A DNA stretch of 47,001 bases from Terriglobia bacterium (lineage in GTDB: Bacteria; Acidobacteriota; Terriglobia; Acidiferrales; UBA7541). The first letter of the stretch is position 1. Every line of letters starts with the position of its first letter. The position numbers were made by a program, and so were the translations under genes. This document shows positions 7,851 to 16,941 of the stretch, piece by piece. The stretch lies in contig JAIQFG010000029.1 of assembly GCA_020073375.1 (NCBI GenBank), positions 1-47,001 of the forward strand, read 5' to 3'. The notes beneath the pieces are model-generated. The model ran no database searches, was not told where the DNA came from, and saw nothing but the letters and a program-made list of their open reading frames with translations.

Positions 7851-8836
7851 AGACCTTCGCCAACAAAAACCCGCGAACTCTGGACCAGGCAGTTTCCATC
7901 GCCCAACAGGCGCGAAAAGAAGGACAGGCGGCGTCGATCGCCGGCGGCGGCAGCGATCTTCTGGGCATGGTGAAGGAATTTATCGTCAAGCCGGACGTGC
8001 TGGTTAACCTGAAAACGATCAAAGGACTCGATCAGGTGGAGCAGGCCGCGGGCGGCATGAAAATCGGCGGCCTCATCACGCTTAACGCACTCGGCAGCCA
8101 TCCTTTAATACGCAGCCAGTACACGGTTCTGGCCGAGGCGGCCGAGACCGTGGCAACGCCGCAGATTCGCAACGTCGGCACGCTTGCCGGCAACGTCTGC
8201 CAGCGCCCGTGGTGCTGGTATTTCCGGAACGGTTTCCCCTGCCTGAAAAATGGCGGCGACCAGTGCTTTTCCATCGTGGGCGATAACCGGTTCCACGCGA
8301 TATTTGGAGGCGGCCCCAGCTACATCGTCCACCCATCGGACACCGCGCCGGCGCTGGTCGCGCTCGAGGCGAAATTCCGGATCACAGGGCCTTCCGGCGA
8401 ACGAATGGTGCCGGCGGCCGATTTCTTCGTCTTGCCTCAGCAGGATGCCACCAAGGAAAATATCCTGGCCGAAGACGAAATCCTCGCCGGCGTGCAATTG
8501 GCCCCCGCGCACCCCGGCCGGCGAAGCGCCTATAGCAAGGTGCTGGACCGTGAAGCGTGGACGCACGCGGTGATCAGCGCGGCCGTGGTACTCGACATGG
8601 ACAAGGATGTCTGCCAGCGAGCGCGCATCGTCCTGGGCGGGGTTGCGCCGATTCCCTGGCGCCTGCCGAAGGTGGAAGCCATGCTCGCCGGGCAGCGCAT
8701 CACGCCGGAACTGGCGGCAAAAGCCGGCGAAGAGGCGATCGTGGGAGCCCAGAAGCTTTCCAGGAACGCTTATAAACTTCCCATGACCAAAGCGTTGGTC
8801 AAGCGCACGGTGCTCGCGCTCGCCACACGCGCATAA
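7847..8836 (+). CDS. FAD-binding subunit of molybdenum hydroxylase with an extra Cys quartet (PaoB-like)
   Basis: This 329-aa medium subunit passes electrons from the iron-sulfur subunit to the final acceptor. The FAD-binding motif AGGGSDLLGMVKE is at residues 32-44, and the second flavin motif, TPQIRNVGTLAGNVCQRP, at about 104-121. The CO-dehydrogenase flavoprotein C-terminal domain follows (LGGVAPIPWR). Cys118, Cys123, Cys132 and Cys140 form a C-x4-C-x8-C-x7-C insert. In PaoB and 4-hydroxybenzoyl-CoA reductase-type subunits, an insert at this place holds an additional 4Fe-4S cluster, so one is likely here too. It is translationally coupled to the large subunit through ATGA. A second FAD subunit with the same C-terminal layout lies at the right edge of the window. 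Confidence 0.94.
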   Translation: MKTFANKNPRTLDQAVSIAQQARKEGQAASIAGGGSDLLGMVKEFIVKPDVLVNLKTIKGLDQVEQAAGGMKIGGLITLNALGSHPLIRSQYTVLAEAAETVATPQIRNVGTLAGNVCQRPWCWYFRNGFPCLKNGGDQCFSIVGDNRFHAIFGGGPSYIVHPSDTAPALVALEAKFRITGPSGERMVPAADFFVLPQQDATKENILAEDEILAGVQLAPAHPGRRSAYSKVLDREAWTHAVISAAVVLDMDKDVCQRARIVLGGVAPIPWRLPKVEAMLAGQRITPELAAKAGEEAIVGAQKLSRNAYKLPMTKALVKRTVLALATRA

Positions 8837-8850
8837 GGGCATTCAACTTT

Positions 8851-9162
8851 TTGTTCTTCCCGGTGCAGGCCTTGAATCGTCGAGAATTGCTCTTGCTCGC
8901 AGTCAACCGCAGAACTCGCTCCGTGGAACTCTCCTGCGAGCGGCTGTACATGAATTACTGCGACTCTCAGCTGGACAACACCACTCAGGAATTCTTTGAG
9001 CGGCTCGAATCCGAACTGAGGGTCGTCGACGACCTCCATCTAATGGACACCGCGTGGCTGGCAAGCGCGGAATTTCGCGAGCGCCTCGAGCCGCTCTTGA
9101 ATTCCATCCGTGCTCGCGGCGGGCGTGTCACGCGCTCCACCGAACCAATAAAAAAGATTTAG
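8851..9162 (+). CDS. Small protein of unknown function at end of molybdenum hydroxylase operon
   Basis: This protein of up to 103 aa begins 14 bp after the FAD subunit on the same strand. The frame opens with TTG (AAGGG upstream), with later GTG and TTG alternatives at 8863 and 8872, so the start is uncertain. The sequence is ordered and acidic (ELSCERLYMNYCDSQLDNTT, then FFERLESELRVVDDLHLMD), predicted mostly helical, with a basic tail. It has no signal peptide and no recognisable domain. It is much too short to be the XdhC/PaoD-type cofactor chaperone that normally accompanies such operons, and no such chaperone is seen in the window. Tight spacing suggests an accessory role, which is inference. 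Confidence 0.6.
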   Translation: MFFPVQALNRRELLLLAVNRRTRSVELSCERLYMNYCDSQLDNTTQEFFERLESELRVVDDLHLMDTAWLASAEFRERLEPLLNSIRARGGRVTRSTEPIKKI

Positions 9163-9597
9163 AGCCGCTGCATGAAAAGTTCGCAAAGTGGGATTTGGGC
9201 CCCGCCAAGGGAACACATTTCCATCTTCCAGGATGTATTCAGTTAATCCGAAAATGCTTCTCTTCAAAAATCGACCTGCACGCCAGTAGTCAGCCAGGCA
9301 AAAACAGGCCCGAAAGATTTTGGCGCCGAACCCGTTCCAGCGCCCTCCCAATCGATCGGATCGAAGCATTAACACACACAAGCCGCTGTAGCAGGCACAA
9401 TGGCATTGGCAGGAGCCCTTTTACCTGGACACAAATCCGGCCTGCATGATGCCGCCGGGCTATGCCCGCCGAAGGTGCTTGACAAACGGCCACAGCCGGA
9501 CGCACAGTGGCCGCATTCGTAGCGGTGTTCGGCCCCCCCATTCATAGTCGGAGCACAGGGAATTATTCGGTCTCAAATTCGGTCCGGGAGGTGTGGA
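9163..9597. other. Gene-free stretch before TonB receptor
   Basis: No gene with support from motif or ribosome binding site was found on either strand. A TTGACA hexamer occurs at about 9479 but no good -10 box follows at the right distance. The ribosome binding site of the next gene (GGGAGG) is at the right edge. Confidence 0.5.
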
Positions 9598-12500
9598 ATG
9601 CGGACAGTATTCTGTGCTGCTGCGCTTCTGTGTCTAGCCGCTATCAGTGTGCCTGGAAGTTTCGCGCAAGTTGCTACCGGCACAATTGAAGGAGTGGTGA
9701 GAGATTCATCCGGCGGAATCGTGCCCAATGCAACGGTTACGGTGCAGAACGTGGACACGAATCAGACGCGTACGTTGACGACGAATGAGGCGGGAGAATA
9801 CCGAGCGCCTGCTTTGCAGGTGGGCCACTACACAGTGAAAGTTGAGAAGGACGGCTTCCGGACGCTGACGCAGCAAGGACTGACATTAGAAGTCCAGCAG
9901 GAACTCGTGGTCAACGCAGACATGCAGGTGGGGACCGCGACCCAGGAGGTGACGGTTACTGCCGAAGCTCCGATTGTGAACACTACAAATGGCACTTTGG
10001 GCGGTTTGGTAACCGAAGAAAAAATGGCCGACCTGCCATTGAATGGGCGGAATTATATCGACCTGAGCTTGATGCAAACAGGAGTAACAGAGGATAGAGC
10101 GCAAAAGGGTGACGGCGGAGTTGCCGGGGTCTATTACAGCAGTAACGGCTCCGGGCCGTGGTCCAACTACTACACGATCGATGGCGCTTCGATGGCCAAT
10201 GGGCTTGGCGGAAGCAGCGGCTCGGCGGCTGGGACAACATTGGGTGTGGATGGGATCAAGGAATATAAGGTTATCTCCGGTTCGTTTAGTGCGGAGTATG
10301 GAATGGCGATGGGCAGCCAGATGGTGATCGTGAGCAAATCAGGCGGGAACAGATTTAACGGGGACGTTTTTGAGTATGTGCGGAACAGCATATTTGATGC
10401 GCGGAATTTCTTCGATTACACGTATCTAACGCCTGGCGAGCCGCGTCTACCCCACCTGGTGAGGAACAACTTCGGCGCGGCATTCGGCGGGCCAATCAGG
10501 AGAAATAAGACGTTTTTCTATGGCGTTTACGAGGGACTCAGGCAGAAGCAGGGTATAACGGTGGTCGATGTCGTTCCCGGCGCGGGTTGCCACCCTACGG
10601 GTGCGAGCGCGGCAAATAATTTTGGCGCTGGGACAGTCATCTGGAACGGCCAGGGTACGCAACCGGCTGGTTCAACAGGACCATGCACTCAGCTTGGGAA
10701 TAACCCCTCGGCGGCGATCCCATCAGCGGCGTGTCCCGCAGTGTCGAACTGTGCAGTTCTCAATTCAACGACTGCCCCCTTGTTGGCATTGTTTCCGACT
10801 CCCTTGACTTCCTTGGGGCCCAATCAGTGGACTTTCCCGACATCGGATCCGCTCCGCGTTGACTTCGCGCAGTTGCGCATCGACCAACTTTTTTCGGCCT
10901 CGGATACGGGTTTCGTTCGTTACAATTTTGACCGAGACGTTCTGAACAATTCCGTTACGAACAGTGGATCCGCGAATCCTGCTTTTCCGCAGTTCGTGCT
11001 TGCTAATTACGGCTTCGATCAATTTATTACGGTTGGAGAAAATCACGTCTTCTCTTCATCCTTGCTGACTACGGCGAGGCTATCCTATAGCCGCCTCACC
11101 CAGATTTCTTATAACCTTTTCCCTCAAGGGGACGCGGCGCTTACTGGCCCTCAATATTCGTTTGTGGCAGGCTTGCCGGTGGGTCCGATTACGGTAGGTG
11201 GTTTGTCGACCATTGGCCCTCTTGGTTCCAAGCCCGCGGATAATAGCACGGCTACTTTTTCAATAGCTAACGATTGGTATTACACCAGGGGAGGCCACTC
11301 TATCAAATTCGGAACGCTCCTCAACCGGGTGTATTTTTCCTTAATTTCGGGGAGCGGAACGAATGGAGCACTTAGCTTCACGAGCCTCGCAAACTTCCTG
11401 ACGGCTAACTATCAAACATACTCAATGCTGTTGCCTGACTCTGACACGAATCGGTATTACGCCATGAATACCATGGGGCTCTATATTCAGGATGATTGGA
11501 GAGTGAGCCCGCGTCTTACATTGAACCTGGGATTCCGCTATGAGCCGGATTTTGGACTGAATGAGCTCAATGGCAAGCAGTACGCATGGCGCGGCATTGT
11601 GAGTTTAAAGCCCGCCACTTTAACTCCAGGTCCTATCATGAATAACCCAAGCTACAAGAATTTTAGTCCGCGGGTTGGTTTCGCCTATGACCTCACTGGA
11701 CGGGGCAGAACTTCGATCCGCGGCGCTTTCGGTGTTTATTACGATATCGCTAACCTGGGAAGTGCGGTGCGAGAAACCGCCTCGGGGATGCCTCCGCTGC
11801 GCAAGGCCATTAGCGTTTCCAACTCGACCACCGCCCCGGTTGCCCTCGGGCCGCTTCCTTTCGTATTCGCGGGGAAACCCATCGGCGTGACTGGACAGGG
11901 ACTCGACTATGATTCCAAACAGCCATATAACATGCAGTATAACATTACGGTTGAGCAGCAGCTTCCATCCAGCATTGGGGTATCTGTAAGCTATGTAGGG
12001 ATGCGCGGCATACACCTGTTTGAAAAGGCGGATATAAACCCGACGCTTCCTACTTCGTTTGATGCAAACGGGTATCCTTTTTGGACTCCGACGGCAGCAC
12101 AACCCGCAAATTGTGGTAATGCGATCGTAGCGCCCTTGACAGGTTATTGCCGTCTCAACCCGAATTTGGCAAGCTATAACGATCTGCAATCGCGCGGGCA
12201 GTCCTATTACAACGCATTACAGGTGGTCGTGCAAAAACGGATTTCGCACGGACTCCAGTTCCAGACGGCGTTTACATGGAGCCAATCGCTGGACTACACG
12301 GAAAATATGAGCGGTGACAGCAGTTCCTTTGCAGGCTGCGGGAATCCCACATCTCCGTTGGACAGGTCCTTCGATAAAGGCCCTTCATGTTTCAACATCC
12401 CCATAAACCTGCGCGTCAATGTACTGTATCACTTGCCAAATATGAAGAGCGGCGGGTTCGGATCAAAATTCGTCAACGGTTGGTGGGTTTCCAGTATCGT

Positions 12501-13101
12501 TTCCGCTCAGTCCGGCTATCCGCTTACGCCACTGCTCAGCACCAATCGGTCACTGTCCGCGACTTCCACCAACGGGGCGGATCGCGTGAATATCAACACT
12601 GCCGCAAGCATCGCCGCCTCTGGGTTTCCGAACACATGTACCTCGTTGCCCGGCGCACCTGCAGCTGGCGCTAATCCATGCCAATACACTCCAATTCCCT
12701 ATGACCGCAGCAAAGTGATTACCGGAAATCCCCAGAACGACATTAATACGGCGATGTTCTCCTTGGGACCGGTGGGCACTCTGGGTAACGCACCGCGTGA
12801 CTTCCTGCGTAGCTCGCCGTTCAACAATTGGGACTTTTCGATCGCCAAGGACACTCCGGTCCCGCATCTGGGCGAAAATGCGAGTATCCAGCTTCGCGCC
12901 GAATTTTTTAACATCCTGAACCATGCCAATTTGGGTGTACCCTCAGGCGCGCTTTTTACCGGTGCAACAAAAGATAAGGGGCCCTACTCGGAAACCCCGA
13001 TCGGGTTCGATGCAACACATCCAAACGGGACCACAGGACAAATCACGTCCACCTTCAATGCCTCCAGGCAGATTCAGTTGGCCCTGAAATTGATCTTCTA
13101 G
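9598..13101 (+). CDS. TonB-dependent receptor with carboxypeptidase regulatory-like domain (Oar-like)
   Basis: This complete 1167-aa outer-membrane receptor takes up an unidentified ligand using TonB energy. The signal peptide (VFCAAALLCLAAISVPGSFA) ends near residue 23. Next comes a carboxypeptidase regulatory-like beta-sandwich (GTIEGVVRDSSGGIVPNATV...NEAGEYRAPAL, about 28-105). The plug begins at EVTVTAEAP and contains LPLNGRNYIDLSLMQTGV and SAEYGMAMGSQMVIVSKSGG. The 22-strand-type barrel follows, with NFSPRVGFAYDLTGRGRTSIR and FFNILNHANLG, ending RQIQLALKLIF. The ATG is preceded by GGGAGG. It is similar in order and motifs to the receptor at 35776. Sixteen bases after the stop lies an orphan signal-peptide fragment, suggesting loss of a co-transcribed partner. 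Confidence 0.96.
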   Translation: MRTVFCAAALLCLAAISVPGSFAQVATGTIEGVVRDSSGGIVPNATVTVQNVDTNQTRTLTTNEAGEYRAPALQVGHYTVKVEKDGFRTLTQQGLTLEVQQELVVNADMQVGTATQEVTVTAEAPIVNTTNGTLGGLVTEEKMADLPLNGRNYIDLSLMQTGVTEDRAQKGDGGVAGVYYSSNGSGPWSNYYTIDGASMANGLGGSSGSAAGTTLGVDGIKEYKVISGSFSAEYGMAMGSQMVIVSKSGGNRFNGDVFEYVRNSIFDARNFFDYTYLTPGEPRLPHLVRNNFGAAFGGPIRRNKTFFYGVYEGLRQKQGITVVDVVPGAGCHPTGASAANNFGAGTVIWNGQGTQPAGSTGPCTQLGNNPSAAIPSAACPAVSNCAVLNSTTAPLLALFPTPLTSLGPNQWTFPTSDPLRVDFAQLRIDQLFSASDTGFVRYNFDRDVLNNSVTNSGSANPAFPQFVLANYGFDQFITVGENHVFSSSLLTTARLSYSRLTQISYNLFPQGDAALTGPQYSFVAGLPVGPITVGGLSTIGPLGSKPADNSTATFSIANDWYYTRGGHSIKFGTLLNRVYFSLISGSGTNGALSFTSLANFLTANYQTYSMLLPDSDTNRYYAMNTMGLYIQDDWRVSPRLTLNLGFRYEPDFGLNELNGKQYAWRGIVSLKPATLTPGPIMNNPSYKNFSPRVGFAYDLTGRGRTSIRGAFGVYYDIANLGSAVRETASGMPPLRKAISVSNSTTAPVALGPLPFVFAGKPIGVTGQGLDYDSKQPYNMQYNITVEQQLPSSIGVSVSYVGMRGIHLFEKADINPTLPTSFDANGYPFWTPTAAQPANCGNAIVAPLTGYCRLNPNLASYNDLQSRGQSYYNALQVVVQKRISHGLQFQTAFTWSQSLDYTENMSGDSSSFAGCGNPTSPLDRSFDKGPSCFNIPINLRVNVLYHLPNMKSGGFGSKFVNGWWVSSIVSAQSGYPLTPLLSTNRSLSATSTNGADRVNINTAASIAASGFPNTCTSLPGAPAAGANPCQYTPIPYDRSKVITGNPQNDINTAMFSLGPVGTLGNAPRDFLRSSPFNNWDFSIAKDTPVPHLGENASIQLRAEFFNILNHANLGVPSGALFTGATKDKGPYSETPIGFDATHPNGTTGQITSTFNASRQIQLALKLIF

Positions 13102-13117
13102 GAATAAGGGGAGACCT

Positions 13118-13210
13118 ATGATCCGCAGACTTTGGGTACTCGCGGGACTCCTTGCACTACTTTCGGGAACAGCTTCCGGGCAGACGGTGGATGGCCACAA
13201 GGATGGCTGA
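13118..13210 (+). pseudogene. Orphan signal peptide: 5' remnant of a lost secreted-protein gene
   Basis: A 30-codon frame has a proper ribosome binding site (AAGGGGAG, 4 nt spacer) and encodes a textbook signal peptide: RR, then LWVLAGLLALLSGTASG, then QTVDG. It stops at TGA six codons later. No continuation with homology was found in other frames. It begins 16 bp after the TonB receptor stop, so it was probably the second gene of that operon, deleted from just after the signal-peptide cleavage site. A genuine small secreted peptide is an alternative but is less likely. Confidence 0.5.
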
Positions 13211-13314
13211 AGACCAAGGGAATCGCGAATACCATGAGATTTCAGCCCCACGGTCGGCAATAACTCGGATGCCTCAAGGCCAGGATGCATGAGAGGATAA
13301 ACACGAACTTGGCC

Positions 13315-13695
13315 TTACCTCGTGGAATGTGTCCTGGCTAGATATGAAAACAGATCGGTCAGCAACTCTTCAGTTCGGAGTCTTTCGGCTGAGCGAATCG
13401 ACGCTCCAAGCGCAAGGCCGAGAATCACGGCTACGCTGGCCCAAGCGGCCAGGAATTGAAACCCGATAACCAACACCTTGCCCCCCTTTATGTCCGGGTA
13501 AAGTGCAACCCCACCCGATAACAAATCACCGCTAGAAAATGAACTACGCTGCACACGCGCGCTGTGAAATTGGTCACACAGAGATGTGCGCTGCCTCACA
13601 AACTCCGGAGGATTTATGGCACCCCGGCGCCTATCGCTGCTAACCCGGGGTCTACGTAAGGGAACGGCATTTTCGCTTGCTGGAAGTCCGGGCAC
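13315..13695 (-). CDS. Doubtful single-pass membrane protein
   Basis: In the 600-bp gap between the TonB receptor and the TPR gene, this minus-strand frame of up to 126 codons contains one convincing transmembrane helix (LVIGFQFLAAWASVAVILGL) followed by GASIRSAERLRTEELLTDLF, which reads like real protein. The first 55 residues look like noise, rich in Arg and Ser. If the gene is real, it would start near residue 58 (TTG), giving about 69 aa, but the ribosome binding site is poor. It may also be a remnant. Nothing else was recognised in 13211-13812. Confidence 0.3.
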   Translation of the reverse strand: MPGLPASENAVPLRRPRVSSDRRRGAINPPEFVRQRTSLCDQFHSARVQRSSFSSGDLLSGGVALYPDIKGGKVLVIGFQFLAAWASVAVILGLALGASIRSAERLRTEELLTDLFSYLARTHSTR

Positions 13696-13812
13696 TACCA
13701 GTTTCCGTTGAGGGACGGAGGGACTCCACGCTCCGGATGACTGGCATCTTTTCGATTGCCTCGCTAATTGGCTTATCTGTGCGTGGCCACTTCAGGATGG
13801 CCATTTTCTGAA

Positions 13813-15066
13813 TCATGGGGCAATCGGCAGCTGCGCCGGATCGGGCTTGCTGTCCGAATTTGCCGCGGATGCTTCAATCTGGCGCAACTCATCCTTCATT
13901 TGATCGGCGAATCGCCCCTTGGGGAATTCTTTTAAGTAGGCGCGCATCTGTGCCGCCGCATCCGGATAGTCCTGCTTCTGCATGAGGATTTCCGCGTGCA
14001 GCGCATGCAAATCTTCCATATCCGTGTGAGGGCCTTTCTCGGTCGTCTGTGCGCTCTTGTCCGCTGCATCCAGCCGGTGCAAATTGAAATTCCCGATGGC
14101 CTGGATGAAATTAGCCGGGCCGATACTGGGGTCCAGCTCCAGAGCCTTTCCCGCCGTTTCCACTGCCAGTAAATAGTCGTGATCCTGGAGTTCCTGATTG
14201 GCGAGGCTCAGATAAGGAGGGATGTAATGCGGATCGGCAGTGATTGCTTTTTCAAATGCCTGCTGGGACTTTTCAACCTGGTGGTTGGCGGAATAAACAT
14301 TCCCTAATGCGTTCCAGGCAGCCGCGTATTTGTCGTATTGGGCGACGGCTTTCTCCAGATGTTGAGTGGCTGAATCGAGGTGGTTGTGCCGGGCGTCATT
14401 GTCGCCTTTTTCAAATTCCTTGCGCGCGCCGCCGGGGACCTGCAAGGAAGTAACGCTGATAGATGAGCCCATCACTCCTGCAACACGCGCGAGATGCAGA
14501 GTCCCTACGTCAATTCCGGTTATGTCGGGATGGTCCACGATGAGCTTGCTCAGCGGCTGGTAGCCGGGAATACTGACACGCACCTCGCAACCCGCCAATA
14601 CGTTTTGGGAAGTCCCCAATCCGCGAGCCCCCATGTCGGGCATTTGCATGCCGTTGCCTGCCGTTGACATGGAAACATTGCTGTCGGCGCTATAGACCGC
14701 ATTGCTTTGAGCGCCGGCTCCCAGTGTGAATTGGAAATATCCCTTCAGATCAGTGTGGATCACCTGCAGCGATCTTCCGCCGCACCCAAGCACAACAGAA
14801 ACGGATTCCGGAACAGGCTGGCCGGTGTCCATTACAATTCGTCCGTTGACGTAAAAAGGAGTCTGAAACTGCGGTTGATTGAGACCAGGAGGTTGTCCGC
14901 GTGTGCCGGAAACGGACCCTCCAGGTTGAGATGGCGTGGGCCCCCCTCCCCCCGGCGATCCTGATCCAGTGGACCCCGATGTTCCGGACTTCTGCCCCCA
15001 CGACGGCGAGGACACCATGACAACAAGTAAAGCCGCCGCGTAACAACCAGAAGACAATCGGTTCAT
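13813..15066 (-). CDS. Secreted TPR-repeat protein
   Basis: This 417-aa secreted protein has a signal peptide (CYAAALLVVMVSSPSWG). A Gly/Ser/Pro/Gln-rich linker and a beta-rich domain follow (FYVNGRIVMDTGQPVPESVS...TDLKGYFQFTLG), resembling a carboxypeptidase regulatory-like fold with a conserved Cys pair. A TPR array then spans about residues 220-385, including DKYAAAWNALGNVYSANHQ, DPHYIPPYLSLANQELQDHD and a YPDAAAQMRAYLKEFPKG unit close to the C-terminus. The start is ATG at 15066 with GAGAGG 6 nt upstream; the longer frame upstream has no signal peptide at its start. TPR domains mediate protein-protein contacts; the partner is unknown. The coupling of a regulatory-like beta domain to periplasmic TPRs is common in Acidobacteriota. 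Confidence 0.85.
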   Translation of the reverse strand: MNRLSSGCYAAALLVVMVSSPSWGQKSGTSGSTGSGSPGGGGPTPSQPGGSVSGTRGQPPGLNQPQFQTPFYVNGRIVMDTGQPVPESVSVVLGCGGRSLQVIHTDLKGYFQFTLGAGAQSNAVYSADSNVSMSTAGNGMQMPDMGARGLGTSQNVLAGCEVRVSIPGYQPLSKLIVDHPDITGIDVGTLHLARVAGVMGSSISVTSLQVPGGARKEFEKGDNDARHNHLDSATQHLEKAVAQYDKYAAAWNALGNVYSANHQVEKSQQAFEKAITADPHYIPPYLSLANQELQDHDYLLAVETAGKALELDPSIGPANFIQAIGNFNLHRLDAADKSAQTTEKGPHTDMEDLHALHAEILMQKQDYPDAAAQMRAYLKEFPKGRFADQMKDELRQIEASAANSDSKPDPAQLPIAP

Positions 15067-15198
15067 GGCTTGCCTCTCAGGGAGGGCGATTGGGCTGATT
15101 GAGCGAGGATACGCCAATACGCTTTTGAAAGTCCATCCATTCATGGAAATCGCGGGCGGCGATGACGTGCGGTGCCGCACCGGTGCATGTTTGTGAAA

Positions 15199-15231
15199 GA
15201 AGCATGGGTGGAAATTCTCCACCCATGCTTC
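15199..15231 (-). terminator. Hairpin terminator after the NHL beta-propeller gene
   Basis: A 14-bp perfect inverted repeat (GAAGCATGGGTGGA with its complement) has a 5-nt loop and lies about 20 bp past the stop of the minus-strand gene at 15250. The T-run on the minus strand is short (CTTTC), so the terminator may be weak. Confidence 0.6.
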
Positions 15232-15249
15232 CTCGTACTTGCTCGCGTT

Positions 15250-16635
15250 TTAATTCTGCCAGGCTGAACGAACCGGCTGGCCCACCAGCAATTCCTGCGG
15301 CGCGTTCTTCCGCGGAACGAATTTCTGCGGCCGGCCGTGGTGCACCTCTGCCGTATACAGGTTGCCGTTCTGGTCGACGCTGAACTGGTGCACTCCGTAC
15401 AATCCGCCGGGACCGTTGAACGTCGAACCCCAGGAATACAGCATCTTCCCGTTCAGGTCGTACTTGTAGAATTTGAAATTCCCATAACCGTCGGACATCC
15501 AGAGGTGCTGATCGGCGGACATAAAAAAGTGGTACACAAGCGTCGGCCCGTCGCCGAGATACCACTGGTTGAGAAACTTCCCGTTCTCATCGAAGATCTG
15601 CACGCGCCGGTTGGCACGGTCGTCGACGTAGATGCGGCGCTGGTTGTCGATGACGATGCCGTGCACGGTGTTGAAGTAGCCCGGCCGCTTTTCATTGCAG
15701 TGAACCGGAGTACCCTGGCAGTCGCCCAGCTCGCCCCACGCCTTCAGGAAGTTGCCATTTTTGTCAAATTTCACCACGCGTGTTTCCTCATAACCGTCAG
15801 AGACAAAGAATGTGCCGTCCGGCAGCCACGCGATATCGGTCTGGCGGCCGAAAGTTTTGTCGGATGGACCGGTTTTCCTGGTAAGTGACGGAAGGCCGGT
15901 GAGGCCGGTCTTGATCGCATTCCTTTCGGTCGTGGTGTCATAAGTGCCGATCGTCTGCAGCAGTTTCTTGCCGTCGTTGCTGAAAATTCGGATGACGTGG
16001 TGGCCGTCGTCGATGGCCCACACGCGCTTTTCCGGATCGTACGGGCTGATCAGAATTTTGTGAACGCGGCCCTGGGATAGAACCCTTGGGTCGGGGCGGC
16101 CGAACAGCGAATCCCACTGCGTCCACGCTTCTTTCACGTTTCCCTGGCTGTCGTACACCGTAATCACGTGCTCCCACTTGAAATCCTTGTCCGCGACGCC
16201 CTTGTATTTATCGGTGGCTTCGCCGGGGCTGATCCATTCGCCCACGGAAGCGTCTCGCGCGAACAGCGGGCCGGGCACAGCCATGTGCACGGGCATCCCC
16301 TCGTCGGTCTCGAGGTCCGCAACGCCGGGCTTGAGGTGCGTGATATCGGGCAGCTCTCCCCGCATGCCCACAAAGATGCGATCCGGATTCTGCACGAAGA
16401 CGGCCTGGGTCGAACCAAATGTCCATCCCTTGGGCCCCGGAAACTTGGGCCAATCCGGGTCCACTCGATAGGGGCCGGTCACCAATTGATCGCTGGGGTT
16501 TTCCGGATCGGACCACTGCACGTATTGATCCCCCGCCGCTTTCACCGGGCGTTTCAACAGCACGATGAAACCGATCGTCGCGCAGAACATCGCCACGATC
16601 GCGAGTATTGCAATGGTTCGTAAAGCCGTTTTCAT
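15250..16635 (-). CDS. Membrane-anchored NHL-type beta-propeller protein
   Basis: This 461-aa protein has an N-terminal hydrophobic segment (TIAILAIVAMFCATIGFIVLL), either an uncleaved anchor or signal peptide, followed by a periplasmic beta-propeller. NHL-like blades are visible as repeated units of GNFLKAWGELG, TVHGIVIDNQRRIYVDDRAN, RRVQIFDENGKFLNQW and YGVHQFSVDQNGNLYTAEV. Six-bladed NHL propellers bind ligands or proteins and include peptidyl-amidoglycolate lyase-like folds; no catalytic assignment is possible here. The start is ATG at 16635 with AGGAGG 7 nt upstream. The gene is followed by a hairpin and is divergent from the dienelactone hydrolase at 16942. Confidence 0.87.
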   Translation of the reverse strand: MKTALRTIAILAIVAMFCATIGFIVLLKRPVKAAGDQYVQWSDPENPSDQLVTGPYRVDPDWPKFPGPKGWTFGSTQAVFVQNPDRIFVGMRGELPDITHLKPGVADLETDEGMPVHMAVPGPLFARDASVGEWISPGEATDKYKGVADKDFKWEHVITVYDSQGNVKEAWTQWDSLFGRPDPRVLSQGRVHKILISPYDPEKRVWAIDDGHHVIRIFSNDGKKLLQTIGTYDTTTERNAIKTGLTGLPSLTRKTGPSDKTFGRQTDIAWLPDGTFFVSDGYEETRVVKFDKNGNFLKAWGELGDCQGTPVHCNEKRPGYFNTVHGIVIDNQRRIYVDDRANRRVQIFDENGKFLNQWYLGDGPTLVYHFFMSADQHLWMSDGYGNFKFYKYDLNGKMLYSWGSTFNGPGGLYGVHQFSVDQNGNLYTAEVHHGRPQKFVPRKNAPQELLVGQPVRSAWQN

Positions 16636-16941
16636 TGGAATTCCTCCTCTGGTTTGCTTCACCGGATGCTCGCCTTCGTTCCCGATTCCAGGTGAAACGG
16701 ACGCACCGCTTTTGCACTGTTGCAATCACACATGGACACCGGAATTTTATTCTTGAGGTTCCAGCCTTCCGATAAAGTACTCCCAATCCATGCCTGTAGG
16801 CAATGGTAGCAAGCGGATAATTCGCGCGCGGTGGTGCAGCCCGTTACATTCAAATCAGCCTACTGTTCACAAGCAGGCCTTGCACCGCGCCGCCAAAATG
16901 CGACAATGCAGCGGTTGTGCAAGCACAATCCGGAGGAGCCC
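16636..16941. other. Divergent intergenic region
   Basis: This 306-bp region separates the minus-strand NHL gene from the plus-strand dienelactone hydrolase gene, so it must hold both promoters. Apart from the two ribosome binding sites (AGGAGG at each edge), no clear -35/-10 pair or operator was recognised. Confidence 0.4.
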
